Source: Pseudomicrostroma phylloplanum
Lineage: Eukaryota; Basidiomycota; Exobasidiomycetes; Microstromatales
Direction: 5' to 3'
NCBI GenBank assembly: GCA_039545275.1
Contig: BCHS01000006.1
Location: 868,001-932,000 of the forward strand
DNA: 64,000 nucleotides
The notes beneath the pieces are model-generated. The model was not told the origin of the DNA. It made no database searches and was given only the letters and a program-made list of their open reading frames with translations. Of this stretch, positions 10,072-19,519 are shown piece after piece; within the stretch, counting starts at the first letter, position 1, and each line of letters begins with the position of its first letter. Position numbers and translations under genes: made by a program.

Positions 10072-10639
10072 ATGAGCAACGTTCATACTGTCACCTCGTC
10101 CTCTTCCTCATCCGCTGCGTCTGCCTCGACACAGCGAGGCCCAGAGCGTCCCTCGGGCTTCGACACGCCCGGAGCGGCAGCAGGTGGGAGGAATCGCACC
10201 GTCCCTGCACGACCCAATACGACGGTCACTACCGTCTCCGTCGATGATAGCAACGCCTTTCCCACGGAGGATGGACATGTGAGGTTCGCGCAGCAGCCTG
10301 AGGATTGGGCGGCGGATGTGAGGGGTATGCCGCGCTACAGGCCGCTGAACACCGAGCTGGACTCGGCGCTGAGACCTCTGTGAGTACGCTCAGGCCTGCT
10401 CTGCCATAGGGAAGGAACACAGTGCGATGATCAGAGCAAGCGGGCTGATCGGTACCTGCGCTTCCTCGCCTTTCCAACTCTCTGATAGCGGTGCAAACGG
10501 CGGGGAAAGATTTTTCCTTACATTCATGCTGAGCGGTGTGCTGGTACAGCAGGTGGCCAACAGGGTATGGAACAACACAATCGGCCGCTTCCCAATGGCC
10601 GAGAAGTGGTTCGTCTTCAAGATTGGAGGACAGTGGTAA
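10072..10639 (+). CDS. Small protein of unknown function
   Basis: Two exons, 10072-10379 and 10489-10639, with a 109-nt GTGAGT...GATAG intron, give 152 aa. I do not recognise a family. The first 70 residues are Ser/Thr/Ala-rich and likely disordered. The rest contains DWAADVRGMPRYRPL and a moderately hydrophobic stretch (FFLTFMLSGVLVQQVANRVW) followed by FPMAEKWFVFKIGGQW, which could be one membrane-associated helix. There is no signal peptide. It shares a CCCCAC-bearing promoter with the dioxygenase gene, so it may be co-regulated. The acceptor choice is the least certain part. Confidence 0.6.
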
Positions 10640-10806
10640 TTCAGCGCCTGACTCTGTGTACTATATCTAGCTTAGGTCTCCATTCTCATGCTATGCTTTG
10701 ATGTTTTGCGTCAGACTTATACGGTGCTTGGTATGGGGGAATATAGTTCAAGTAGAGCGGGGGGGGGAGGGGAAAGGCAAGCTAGGTGACAAGTCCACGT
10801 GCTACT

Positions 10807-11966
10807 TCAACGGGCCGCTTTGCCTCCCACTTCATCGATCCCAAACTGCCGGCCCCAAAACCAGTCCTTGGCCCAGTACGGAAGATAGTAACTCCACCAG
10901 GCCTTCCAGGCCCGATGTCCAGCGGCGAGGTACGCCGGCGGGTTCGCCTTGAGAGCCGCCGTAGCAATCTCCTCTGCCAGATCAGCTGCGTTTGTAGACT
11001 GGGGACATTGTGACCAGGTAGCTCTCTGCAGCACTCGACCCTTGACGTTGGCGTAGTTGCTGTCGCTGGGCTGCTCGAAGGCGGCTGCGTTGGCTGAGCC
11101 GATGCCGGAGCGGATGGCGCCGGGGAAGACGCAGAGGACCTTGATGTTGAAGCCTCCGAGCTCCATGCGCAGGACGTCGGAGAGAGAAGTGACTGCTGCT
11201 TTTGTGGAGCAGTAGACTGTTTGGGACAATGTCAAGGAGTCAGCATTGGACTTACCCCGGCTGCAAGTCTGATCGAGATACTCACCACCGGCCCATGGAG
11301 TAGGGACAAAAGATACGATCGAAGAGATGTTGATGACTGTGGACCATTGAAAACGCGAGAGTCAGTCTTTTGCTGCTCTTGGCCTTTGAGTCTATTGGAC
11401 CATTTCGCTTCTCACCTAGTCCACTACGATTCATGATCATGCCTTTTGTCACTGCTTGGGTGACGCGCAGGAGGCCGAATACATTTGTCTCGTACGTCTG
11501 TGTCACTTTGCTGATGGGTACCTCTGCTAGTGGTCCCACGCAACCTTGTCCGGCATTGTTGATGAGGATGTCTGGCAGCAGAAGAGTGAGAGGGTCAGTC
11601 GAAGCTCAGAGCTCAACGCAAACCTCTCCGGCCCACTCACCGATCCTACCGCTGGTCTTGCTCTCCACCTCAGCGACTGCCTTCTGTATGCTACCCTCGT
11701 CCATTACATCCAGCGTCACCTTGTCGAAGCCCTCATCTAGATCGGGAGAGAGCTTTGCGAGGTTCCGAGCGCTCACAAAAACTCTGCATCCATGAGAGCG
11801 GAAGGCTCGTGCCAGGTGATATCCGATGCCGCTGCCGGAGCAGCCTGTGAAGGGTGGACGCGGGGTGTGGAGAAGCTTCGTGAGATACAGATCAAGCTTG
11901 TCTGGGACACAGCCCTCACTACTGACCAGTGACGAGGACGACTTTCTGTCTTGTTGAAGCTGTCAT
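10807..11966 (-). CDS. Short-chain dehydrogenase, AYR1-like
   Basis: Five exons (11927-11966, 11641-11844, 11416-11571, 11286-11336, 10807-11216) add up to 286 aa in frame. The classical SDR marks are all present: the TGCSGSGIG nucleotide loop at 13-21, NNAG near 86-89, INISS before the catalytic Ser region, and Y152-x3-K156 in VYCSTKAA. The pattern, including PGAIRSGIG, resembles 1-acyldihydroxyacetone-phosphate reductase (yeast Ayr1) and related fungal SDRs that act on lipids or other carbonyls. A Trp-rich tail (WKAWWSYYLPYWAKDWFWG) may associate with membranes. In this cluster a dehydrogenase for a pathway alcohol or dihydrodiol is equally possible. Confidence 0.85.
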
Positions 11967-12234
11967 TACTGTTGACTCGCAACTGTGAGTTCTTGCAATG
12001 TTCGAGATGCTTGAAGTACCAAAGAACCACGGAAGTAGGACAGCTGATCCGGGGTACAAGCTCGGCTAGGCCCCCCACGCTTGCCCGAGCGCCCCCACAT
12101 TCCCGCACAGACCCGCACAATGGCTCACATTTTGCTCAGGAAGCACGCGACTCGAGATCATTGTATTAATTGCAGAAGTGAAGGAAACAGGCGAACGTTA
12201 AGAGATGTATGGAGAGATTAGAGGGAGAGGAAAA
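11967..12234. promoter_or_regulatory. SDR promoter with two CCCCAC sites
   Basis: CCCCAC is present at 12073-12078 and 12093-12098, about 110-130 bp upstream of the AYR1-like SDR start. The rest of the gap is the 3' side of the CocE-type gene, and nothing else is seen. Confidence 0.4.
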
Positions 12235-14058
12235 TCATGCAATAATGGGGAGGACAAGCTTAGTACTTTGTCCAAATACCAACCGGTTGAGCCCGCCGAA
12301 CTTCTCCTCGCTGCGATCCTTGGGATGGGCATGCACAGTGATTCCACAGCCCTGCTGATCCTTGGGGCCGACCTCCACCACCAACCTGCCGCCAGCCTGA
12401 ACGACCAGCGATGTAGGCCAGAACTCCACGACTGTTTCGTAGAATTGCTCCGGCTCCACTGATTGCAAATCTTTGCGGGTGTAGGACCTTACCGGAAGCC
12501 AGGGTTTGCTGGAGGGTTGCAGCTTGCGATGTGACAGTCGCAGCCAGCCCTTGGTCGCACCAGCCGGGTCGCCTGCTGTGCCCGTGTAGAAGACTTCATT
12601 GCCCTTGGCGTCAAAGTTCCGGATAGTGGCAAAGATGTCCATATCCTTTGGTACTTTGCCGGTCTCGTCTGCCTTGATGCCCACCTTGCAGTGCAGGATT
12701 GGGTGGCCTGTCACTTCTGTGTCCGCCTCGAATGGGGCGGTGGAGAACGAGATACTGTCGCCTGTCAAGCCCTTGTAGGTGAGCTCGGAACCATCCTGTG
12801 GTGCATCTCGGACGAGCTTAGCGTCCGAAGTCAAAAAGTGGTCGACGTACTGTGTTCCCGGAATAGGCCAGGCGGAAGCAGTCTTGACTGGGAACGTCCG
12901 CTCATATTCGGTCTTGTTGAAGCCAGGATTACCCTTTCGCAAGGTGTACGTCACGGGCGGCACAGCTCCAGGCTCCGTCGACGGTCCCTTCAGCCAATTC
13001 CTGCCGTCATTGTCGGGCTTGCCCTTCAGGAAGCAATTGAAGAAGGAAAGCTGAAGCGACACAAATTCTGGGAGGTAGAAGGGCAGGTCGTGGCGTCCTG
13101 TGATACAGTGCAGCCACTTGTGAGTCGAACCAGCACCCAGGTAGCCCAAGATGTTTCCTCGCAGGTGAAGGTTGATACCGCCCCAATTGGCTACACTAAG
13201 CATAGGCACTTTGATATTGGCAAGGTCGTAGTCTCTTGAGCTGAAGTAGGGATCGTCGAGGAACTCATTCTCCGCCGTATCGATGGTCTGGTCGGTCCGG
13301 TTCTCTCGAAGCTGCTCAGGAGACAAGATGCCCTCCACATTCGGCGGACGAGGAGCCAGACCAGGAAGGTTGACATTGGCATTGGCGCCTTCGCTTCCGG
13401 GTGTTCCGTACTGATTGTGGTTGATCTGACGCTCTTGCCAGAATTTGATGAACCCATCGCTCAAGATTCCACCGTGTCTCACACGATCCCGGTAGTAGTC
13501 AGCCATGCCTTCCCACGGGATGATGCAGGCCAGACCCTTGGGTTGGCGGGCAGCGACACGCCATTGCGAGCCAGCGTAGTAGCTGATGCCAAGCAGGCCA
13601 ATCTTGCCGGTCGACCAAGGCTGGACCGCGGCCCACTCGATGGCTTCGGCAAAGTTGGAAGAGGTAGAGTCAGACATGGTGTCCAAGAATCCTGGGGACT
13701 GACCCGAGCCCTTCTCGTCTACTCGAATGCAGATGTAGCCCTGAGCGGTCCAGTAAGTCGGTTCGGGAACCTCCCAGGCAGACCATTTGCTCTTCTGCTC
13801 ATCGGGTAGCTCAGAGTAGGACCTTGCATAGAAGACGGAGTAAGGCACATCCTTGCCGTATGGGCCCATGGTCATGATGACCGGGTACCGTCCCACCTCG
13901 CTGCCTTTTGCTGCTGGCCGGAAGACATCACATCGCATGACGTTGACACCATCCTTGAGGGGAATGTCCAAGTTCTTCTCGATGATCATACCATCCTCGT
14001 GGATGGTAGAGTGGGTCTGGTTCGCGCCAGGGTGAATGGGTGAGGGAAAGTGGGTCAT
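12235..14058 (-). CDS. CocE/NonD-type alpha/beta hydrolase (peptidase S15)
   Basis: An intron-less gene of 607 aa. The N-terminal X-Pro dipeptidyl-peptidase/CocE hydrolase domain contains the nucleophile motif G157-I-S159-Y-Y-A-G and TMGPYGKD. The His of the triad is likely in the WLHCITGRHDLPF region, and VPMLSVANWGG carries the usual strand before the acid residue. The C-terminal jelly-roll domain (HPILHCKVGIKADE ... LVVEVGPKD) completes the CocE layout. Family members hydrolyse esters or amides, such as cocaine esterase and glutaryl-7-ACA acylase. No signal peptide is seen, so it is probably cytosolic. It may release the aromatic substrate from an ester or amide precursor, which is inference from context only. 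Confidence 0.88.
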   Translation of the reverse strand: MTHFPSPIHPGANQTHSTIHEDGMIIEKNLDIPLKDGVNVMRCDVFRPAAKGSEVGRYPVIMTMGPYGKDVPYSVFYARSYSELPDEQKSKWSAWEVPEPTYWTAQGYICIRVDEKGSGQSPGFLDTMSDSTSSNFAEAIEWAAVQPWSTGKIGLLGISYYAGSQWRVAARQPKGLACIIPWEGMADYYRDRVRHGGILSDGFIKFWQERQINHNQYGTPGSEGANANVNLPGLAPRPPNVEGILSPEQLRENRTDQTIDTAENEFLDDPYFSSRDYDLANIKVPMLSVANWGGINLHLRGNILGYLGAGSTHKWLHCITGRHDLPFYLPEFVSLQLSFFNCFLKGKPDNDGRNWLKGPSTEPGAVPPVTYTLRKGNPGFNKTEYERTFPVKTASAWPIPGTQYVDHFLTSDAKLVRDAPQDGSELTYKGLTGDSISFSTAPFEADTEVTGHPILHCKVGIKADETGKVPKDMDIFATIRNFDAKGNEVFYTGTAGDPAGATKGWLRLSHRKLQPSSKPWLPVRSYTRKDLQSVEPEQFYETVVEFWPTSLVVQAGGRLVVEVGPKDQQGCGITVHAHPKDRSEEKFGGLNRLVFGQSTKLVLPIIA

Positions 14059-14373
14059 GGTCGTCTACGGTATCGTCTAGTTGGCAAGAAAGGAAGACAA
14101 GAAGAACGCTGCGTCCCTCCTTTTGCCGGAATACAAGGAGGGAAGGGGGGTATTTGGCGGCACAAGGTGCACGGCCCACGGAGTCACCCCCACACGCGCC
14201 CCACATACCCCACACCAACCCCGAGCGGAAAGGAGTGGCGGCTGTTCTCCCGTACGCAGCTCAGCCTCTCAAATTCAAGGGGGCCACCAATACGACTGCT
14301 TTACTTGTCTTGACAGTCATCCTGATTTCCACCCTTCGTACCTGCCAGCTCTGTACCTCTTCTCCAGGACAGT
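14059..14373. promoter_or_regulatory. Divergent promoter with three clustered CCCCAC sites
   Basis: The promoter is shared by the CocE-type hydrolase (minus) and the ALDH-like gene (plus). Three CCCCAC copies lie within 26 bp, at 14188-14193, 14199-14204 and 14208-14213, close to one helical turn apart. Confidence 0.5.
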
Positions 14374-15762
14374 ATGTCTTCGTCACTCCACTCACCTCTC
14401 TTTGACGTCTTCTCTGCCAGCATCGATGGCCGCCTCGAGAACGTCCGCACCCGGCATGAGGCTCTGCGAAAGCTCTCTGTGGGAATCGAAACCGGTCGAG
14501 CGGCTTTGCGCCAGGCCTTTGCGCCTCTCAAGAAGCTCAGTGACGGAGAGTTCGATGATGCTCTGCATGCCACTCTGAGAAATCTCGCTTTGCACGCCGA
14601 TACACTCGACCAGCCGCTGTCAGTCGTCGAGAAGAAAGCGCTGTGGAAGGCTGCCGGGCCAGTCACTCACAAGCTCAACAGGCCTGCTGGTGTTGCTGCG
14701 ATTGTACTGCCAGAAGAAGTCAGTAGCCTTGCGCTTCCACTAGATGCTGTCTTTGGTCCCGTAGCCGCCGCTTTGGCCGCGGGCAATTGCATCGTCGTCG
14801 TGCACCATGACAAGCCCGAGACGGATGCCCTGATCAAAAGGCTGAGAGAGCTCTTTTCGGTCTCTCTGGATCGAGAGACGTTCTCTTTTATCTCCTCCTC
14901 GCGCCTTCATGCCAACGACTGGCCTCGCTTTGACCGCGTCGTACGCTACTCGAGCGCTCGCGGCCGCAAGGAGAAGGAGGTCCCTTCGAATGTGCTCGAG
15001 GTTACCTCGGAGCCGGTGCACGTCGTAGTCGTCGATCACAGCCTGGTGAATCCTCAATCTTACAGACATCCCGAACAGAACCATCGTGCAGTCAGCAGGG
15101 ACAATGCACAGCTTGCGGTCATTGCCGAGGCCATCGATCAATTCCCTGGCTCAGTCTCGCAAATTTTCGTCACCGAAACAATCTTGCCGATGTTCCAGAA
15201 GGTCTGGGCCGGCAAGAGAGGGCAATCCAGTGCCCAAATCACGGCTGTCCTCAGTACCCAAGATACCATCTATAGCGTCCAGGAGCTGGACGAAAACGGC
15301 AAGAAAGAGGCCTTGAATGTGTACATCTTTGCTCAGCCGTCTACCGCTTCGTACTATGCGCAGAACCTCCAGGCATCATCCATCAGTATCAACGGCCTGC
15401 CCAGGGATCTGGCCTACTCCCACGTGCCCACAACGTCCTCTGCCGTGCTCCTCGGCAAGAGTAAGGCGCAAGCTTCCGACGACTTTGCCCTCGAGCCTCT
15501 CTGGTCTACAAGCCTCTTCTCAAAAGCCACTTCGACTGTCCTGCTGCACAAGACACCAGAGCAGAAGAAGGCGAAGACAGCACCTCGGTCCAAGTTCTCT
15601 CTGGTTATTGCGCCTATGAAGAGAGGGAAGGCTACCAAGATCGACTTTTTCCCGTCGGGTTTCTTTATCACCTTTATTCCCACTGCTTTGACTATCATCG
15701 GGGGGCTGACGTATGGGGGATACAAGCTAGGACAGATTGGTATTCGATATGCTCGCTCCTGA
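14374..15762 (+). CDS. Degenerate aldehyde dehydrogenase, membrane-anchored
   Basis: A single-exon gene of 462 aa. The fold is that of class 3 (fatty) aldehyde dehydrogenases such as Hfd1/ALDH3: an N-terminal helical region, RPAGVAAIVLPEEVSSLALPLD, PVAAALAAGNCIVV, and a C-terminal hydrophobic anchor (FFITFIPTALTIIGGLTYGGY). The catalytic loop is missing: where ALDHs have GQxC the sequence reads FPGSVSQIFV, and the only Cys in the whole protein is the one in AAGNC near residue 137. The ELGGK motif is also replaced. It is therefore probably not an active dehydrogenase, and a structural, regulatory or neofunctionalised role is inferred. The promoter is shared with the CocE-type gene and carries the cluster motif. 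Confidence 0.75.
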   Translation: MSSSLHSPLFDVFSASIDGRLENVRTRHEALRKLSVGIETGRAALRQAFAPLKKLSDGEFDDALHATLRNLALHADTLDQPLSVVEKKALWKAAGPVTHKLNRPAGVAAIVLPEEVSSLALPLDAVFGPVAAALAAGNCIVVVHHDKPETDALIKRLRELFSVSLDRETFSFISSSRLHANDWPRFDRVVRYSSARGRKEKEVPSNVLEVTSEPVHVVVVDHSLVNPQSYRHPEQNHRAVSRDNAQLAVIAEAIDQFPGSVSQIFVTETILPMFQKVWAGKRGQSSAQITAVLSTQDTIYSVQELDENGKKEALNVYIFAQPSTASYYAQNLQASSISINGLPRDLAYSHVPTTSSAVLLGKSKAQASDDFALEPLWSTSLFSKATSTVLLHKTPEQKKAKTAPRSKFSLVIAPMKRGKATKIDFFPSGFFITFIPTALTIIGGLTYGGYKLGQIGIRYARS

Positions 15763-16085
15763 AAGGAAGTTGTCGCTTGTATGCTCAGTTTCGTTCAGTA
15801 TGAACTTCTTCCGTCTATACCTTGCCATACGTATGCTTGTGTCTGTGCGAGCGCGAATGAGTGAGCTGCTCCCACCGCCAGTCCTAACTCCCGGTGCTGA
15901 TCCCGTCGAGGCAATTACCCCGCATTTTGCTTGCTACCCCACATCGGGCCAGCCCCCACCGTGCACTGATCTTCCCCACAATGCTCGGGATGCACGCTGC
16001 TTAGATTTCCTTTGACTAGTCCGCGCTTCTTTGCGAGCTGTCGTAAGAACTATCATATCATACCCTACCCTGATTTCAAGTAGCG
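15763..16085. promoter_or_regulatory. SDR promoter with CCCCAC array
   Basis: CCCCAC occurs at 15937-15942, 15954-15959 and 15974-15979, and CCCCGC at 15918-15923. All lie 105-170 bp upstream of the second SDR start codon. Confidence 0.5.
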
Positions 16086-16993
16086 ATGTCAACCGCAACT
16101 TCTTCTTCACCTCCCAGGGTCGTCTTCATCACAGGCGGAGCGAGCGGCATCGGCGCCCAATGCGCGCGACTCTTCGCCTCCGAGGGGTACCACGTCGTGG
16201 TAGCCGACATCAATGCGACTCTCGGCGAGGCGCTTGCCCAGGAGATCAGCGCCGCCGGGAAGACTCAAGCAGTCTTTGCGAACTGTAACGTGACTAGCTT
16301 GCAGAGCCTGGAGGAGGCGGTCGCGCTGGGCGTTTCGAAGTTTGGGAGACTGGACGTGGCCATCAAGTGGGTACTGCGCTAAGGAGGAGGAGGGCCTCCG
16401 CTTCGAAGCTGGCACTAGCCTCGTTCGTCTCACTGACGCTCTTGCTACCCTCTGGTTCTGCTTCTAGCTGCGCCGGAATCACAGGCGGCAAGCTGCAGCG
16501 CATCGTCGACCTCCCCGAGAGCGAATTCGACAAGGTGCACTCCATCGACACCCGCGGCATGTTCCTCAGTCTCAAAGCCGAGCTCAAAGTCATGCTCACC
16601 CAATCTCCCACGAGCTCTTCACCTCGCGCCTCCCGCGGAGTGATCATCAATGTTGCCTCGCGGGCGGGACTGGAGGGTGTGCCGACTTTTGGGGCGTACT
16701 GCACTGCCAAGCACGGTAGCGTGGGATTGACCAAGGTGGCCGCGCTGGAGCATGCTGAGGACAGAATTCGTATCAACGCCATTGCCCCCGGCCTGATCAA
16801 GACGCCTGGACACACCTCGGACCCCACACATAAGGACTTGGATGCAAAGCTGGCGGCGGCGGTACCGATGAAGAGGTGGGCGGATCCCGAGGAGTGTGCG
16901 GATGCGATTCTGTTCTTGGCCAGCGATGCGAGCTCCTTCATGACGGGGGCGGTGCTGGAGGTGGACGGTGGCATGGCTGCCAAGAGCCGGTAA
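16086..16993 (+). CDS. Short-chain dehydrogenase/reductase (classical SDR)
   Basis: Two exons, 16086-16366 and 16468-16993, give 268 aa. The nucleotide-binding TGGASGIG lies at residues 16-23. The NNAG motif is modified to NCAG across the splice junction. The catalytic Ser region is INVASRAG and the active-site YCTAK lies near residue 170. The C-terminus ends in the PVRR-like MKRWADPEECADAILFLASD and VDGG of classical FabG-type SDRs. ADINAT after the second strand (an acidic residue) suggests NAD(H) preference. It probably oxidises a pathway alcohol or cis-diol. It is convergent with the flavin oxidase gene. Confidence 0.88.
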
Positions 16994-17099
16994 GGGGAAT
17001 CTTCACTCGGACTGTATGTCTTGTATCAATAATACCAATGCCGTGCTGGACGCATACTGTTGCCATTACAAATCCTCATGATCACTAAAGTACAACACA

Positions 17100-18551
17100 T
17101 CAAGCCTGCGTCTCCCACTTCTCCTTGTTCCAGTCCTCCTTCTCATCTTCCCCGTCATATCCCACAAGCATCCTCTTCGGATCATACTCCGCCCTGAGAC
17201 TCTTCCACTTTGTCCAGTTCTCCTCGCCCATGAATCTCGCCCTCCTGACTGTCAGATCCGAGTCTCCCAGATAAATGCCCACCGATCCTCCCTCTTCGGG
17301 CTTGCGCGAATCCACAATGTCAAAGGCATGCTTGACAAAAGAGCTGCACTGCTCATCTTCCTCCCTCGTGTCCTCGGGGGCAATCGAGTAGATGGAGTAG
17401 GTATGGTCCGTCTGCACATCGAAGCACATGTCCTTCGGGAGGGCATGTCTCTCTCTGCAGTCCATCGAGTAGTGTAAGACGAATGTGGCCTTGCTAGGGA
17501 TATTCTTAAAGGCCCAGCCCATCGTGTCCGCGACCTTGTCTAGCGGTCCGTCCAGCCAGGCGTTCTGCACCCAATACCGACCATTGGGATTGTCCTCCCA
17601 CTGCCGCTCATACTCGAGGGCCATTGAGCTCGCTTCATTGAGGACGTGGACGTGGTTGTGCTTTGAGCCCAGGAAGGGCATCCCTTCTTCGAATTCGGCC
17701 AGCTTGGCCTGCCCTTCTTCTTCGTCTTCATAATCGAAGATGAGCGGGCGGATCAGGATGACGTTCCGCACGGGCGAGAGGTGAGGCAGGACTTTATCTG
17801 ACCGGAAACCGATCATGACGATCTCGGCTCGTCCTTCGAGATCACGGCACTTCTGTAGGTACCACGGCGCAAGCTCATCGTAGCACTCCTCGGTGTCAAA
17901 GAAGTACACCGATCCGGCCAGCTTAGGCATTTTCCTCAATTGCAGCGTAAAGGAGGTGATTACGCCAAAGAAGCCCGGTCCGCATCCGCGAGCAGCCCAG
18001 AACAGATCGGCATTCTGCGAGCGAGAACACTCGGTGACCCTCACTTGATGGTCGGTTTTGCTGCTTGGTGGCAGGACCACGCGGAAGGACTCGATCTGCT
18101 CGCAAGCCCAGCCGATGAAGCGACATCCCCAGCCCTGCCCGCCTTGCAGGAGGAACCCGCCCACACCCACGTCTGGACAGTGTCCTCCGAGAAAAGCCAG
18201 TCCGGTGCCGCTCTGGGTGAGGAGTCCGTTCAGCTTGCCACCCGTCATGGCTGGACTGACAGTTGCGAGCTTGTGCTCTGCATCCAGCTCAAAAGTGCCC
18301 AGACGGGAAGTGTCGATGAGGATGCAGTCGTCCCGGAGTGACCAGGCCGCCCAGCTGTGTCCCCCCGATCGCACAGAGATGCGCTTCCCGCCCTGCACAG
18401 CCGTATTCACTGCCGCTACCACCTCGTCCTCGGAGGTTGGGAAGAAGATCCCAGCGGGCTTCTTGTTGGGACGACGCTTGTTGAAGATGCGGGACACCCG
18501 CGCTTCCTCGTACCCGGCATCGCTGGGCCCGATGACCTGCGCTGTGCTCAT
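17100..18551 (-). CDS. Berberine-bridge-type FAD-linked oxidoreductase
   Basis: An intron-less gene of 483 aa with an N-terminal PCMH-type FAD-binding domain and a C-terminal BBE domain. H65 in RSGGHSW and C125 in GHCPDVG are the two residues that attach FAD bicovalently in this family. GGFLLQGGQGWGCRFIG follows the expected FAD loop. The C-terminal NWTKWKSLRAEYDPKRMLVG is the BBE signature. No signal peptide is apparent, although many fungal relatives are secreted. Such enzymes oxidise sugars, alkaloids and aromatic alcohols with O2 or another acceptor. It closes the cluster on its right side and has five GTGGGG-type sites upstream. Confidence 0.9.
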   Translation of the reverse strand: MSTAQVIGPSDAGYEEARVSRIFNKRRPNKKPAGIFFPTSEDEVVAAVNTAVQGGKRISVRSGGHSWAAWSLRDDCILIDTSRLGTFELDAEHKLATVSPAMTGGKLNGLLTQSGTGLAFLGGHCPDVGVGGFLLQGGQGWGCRFIGWACEQIESFRVVLPPSSKTDHQVRVTECSRSQNADLFWAARGCGPGFFGVITSFTLQLRKMPKLAGSVYFFDTEECYDELAPWYLQKCRDLEGRAEIVMIGFRSDKVLPHLSPVRNVILIRPLIFDYEDEEEGQAKLAEFEEGMPFLGSKHNHVHVLNEASSMALEYERQWEDNPNGRYWVQNAWLDGPLDKVADTMGWAFKNIPSKATFVLHYSMDCRERHALPKDMCFDVQTDHTYSIYSIAPEDTREEDEQCSSFVKHAFDIVDSRKPEEGGSVGIYLGDSDLTVRRARFMGEENWTKWKSLRAEYDPKRMLVGYDGEDEKEDWNKEKWETQA

Positions 18552-19519
18552 GTTGTTGAGGCGATGTAAGGATGATGAGAGGAGGGCGAAGACGATGAAC
18601 GAGGAGGAAGACGGGGATGAGGGATATATCGCAGTCTACTGTCTTGCTTGGTGTTGCTCCTGCTACCAATCAATCCCCTACTTCCGCCTGCACAGTGTTC
18701 TCCATCTGGTCATCCTCTGCTTCAGGAGTGCTGTGGGGATCCGACAGCGGAAAGGGGAAAGGAATGCGGGGGAGGATGCGGGGGTGGGGGTGAGCCAGCC
18801 TCGGCGTGCTCCGCGCCTCTTCGCCCCACCGGTGGCTCGCCGGACGGCTCTCAGTGGGGGCACACACTTTGCGGGGACGGCGAGGCGCAGGTGGTGGGGA
18901 GGGAAAGAAGACTGGCTTCGTGAGGCTCAGCCTGCCAGGGCGGAGCGCCAGGATAGGCCTGGCCTGGACTGGACTGCCCCGGTCGGCTGCAGGGCTTCCC
19001 CTGCTTGCTTCGTCTCGTGTCTCGTCCGGCAAAGGGCGGGCGATCGAGCGTGAGTGTGTGTGCCGATGTGGGGATCTGGTGCACAGACTAGCACGCGTGT
19101 GCGACAAGTGCTGAGGGACAAAGTCTGATTGCTGATTGGATGTGTGAAAGGCTACAGATGAGGGGAGAGCACAGGAGAGGGGAGGGCCGAGGTTTCTAGG
19201 CCGGTGCTCCTGGTGCGAGAGCACGGCACGGCGGCTGCTCGATCAGGAGGAAGTACATATGAGGAGGATGAAGGCAAGGGGAAGGGGAAGGAATACATGA
19301 TGAATGATCGCGGGGCCGGCAACGATGTGTGATAATGATCTATGCGAACGGTGATGATGATGATAATGCTACGACGATTGGTGAAGGCCTGTGCCGATGC
19401 CTCCAACTGCTTCCGTTATCCTGGTTTCCCCACGCTTTTAGCCCTGACACCTCGAGTCATTTCTTTCTGATCTACATCGACGTCTCCGTATCCGAAGACC
19501 TGGCAATCCTTTGCCCCAC
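18552..19519. promoter_or_regulatory. Flavin oxidase upstream region, GTGGGG array
   Basis: This 968-bp gap has no convincing gene. GTGGGG/CCCCAC is found at 18784-18789, 18824-18829, 18854-18859, 18894-18899 and 19068-19073, and GCGGGG at 18871-18876. The right part (19150-19500) is the 3' flank of the helicase-like gene, with purine-rich and GAT-rich low complexity. The array marks the apparent right boundary of the motif-bearing region. Confidence 0.45.

Noticed and set aside
12691..13239. Plus-strand ORF of 182 aa.
   Set aside because: It is antisense to the intron-less CocE-type hydrolase with no recognisable protein features.
18058..19053. A 331-aa plus-strand ORF over the flavin oxidase 5' part.
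   Set aside because: It is antisense to a well-supported FAD oxidase and has no domain pattern.
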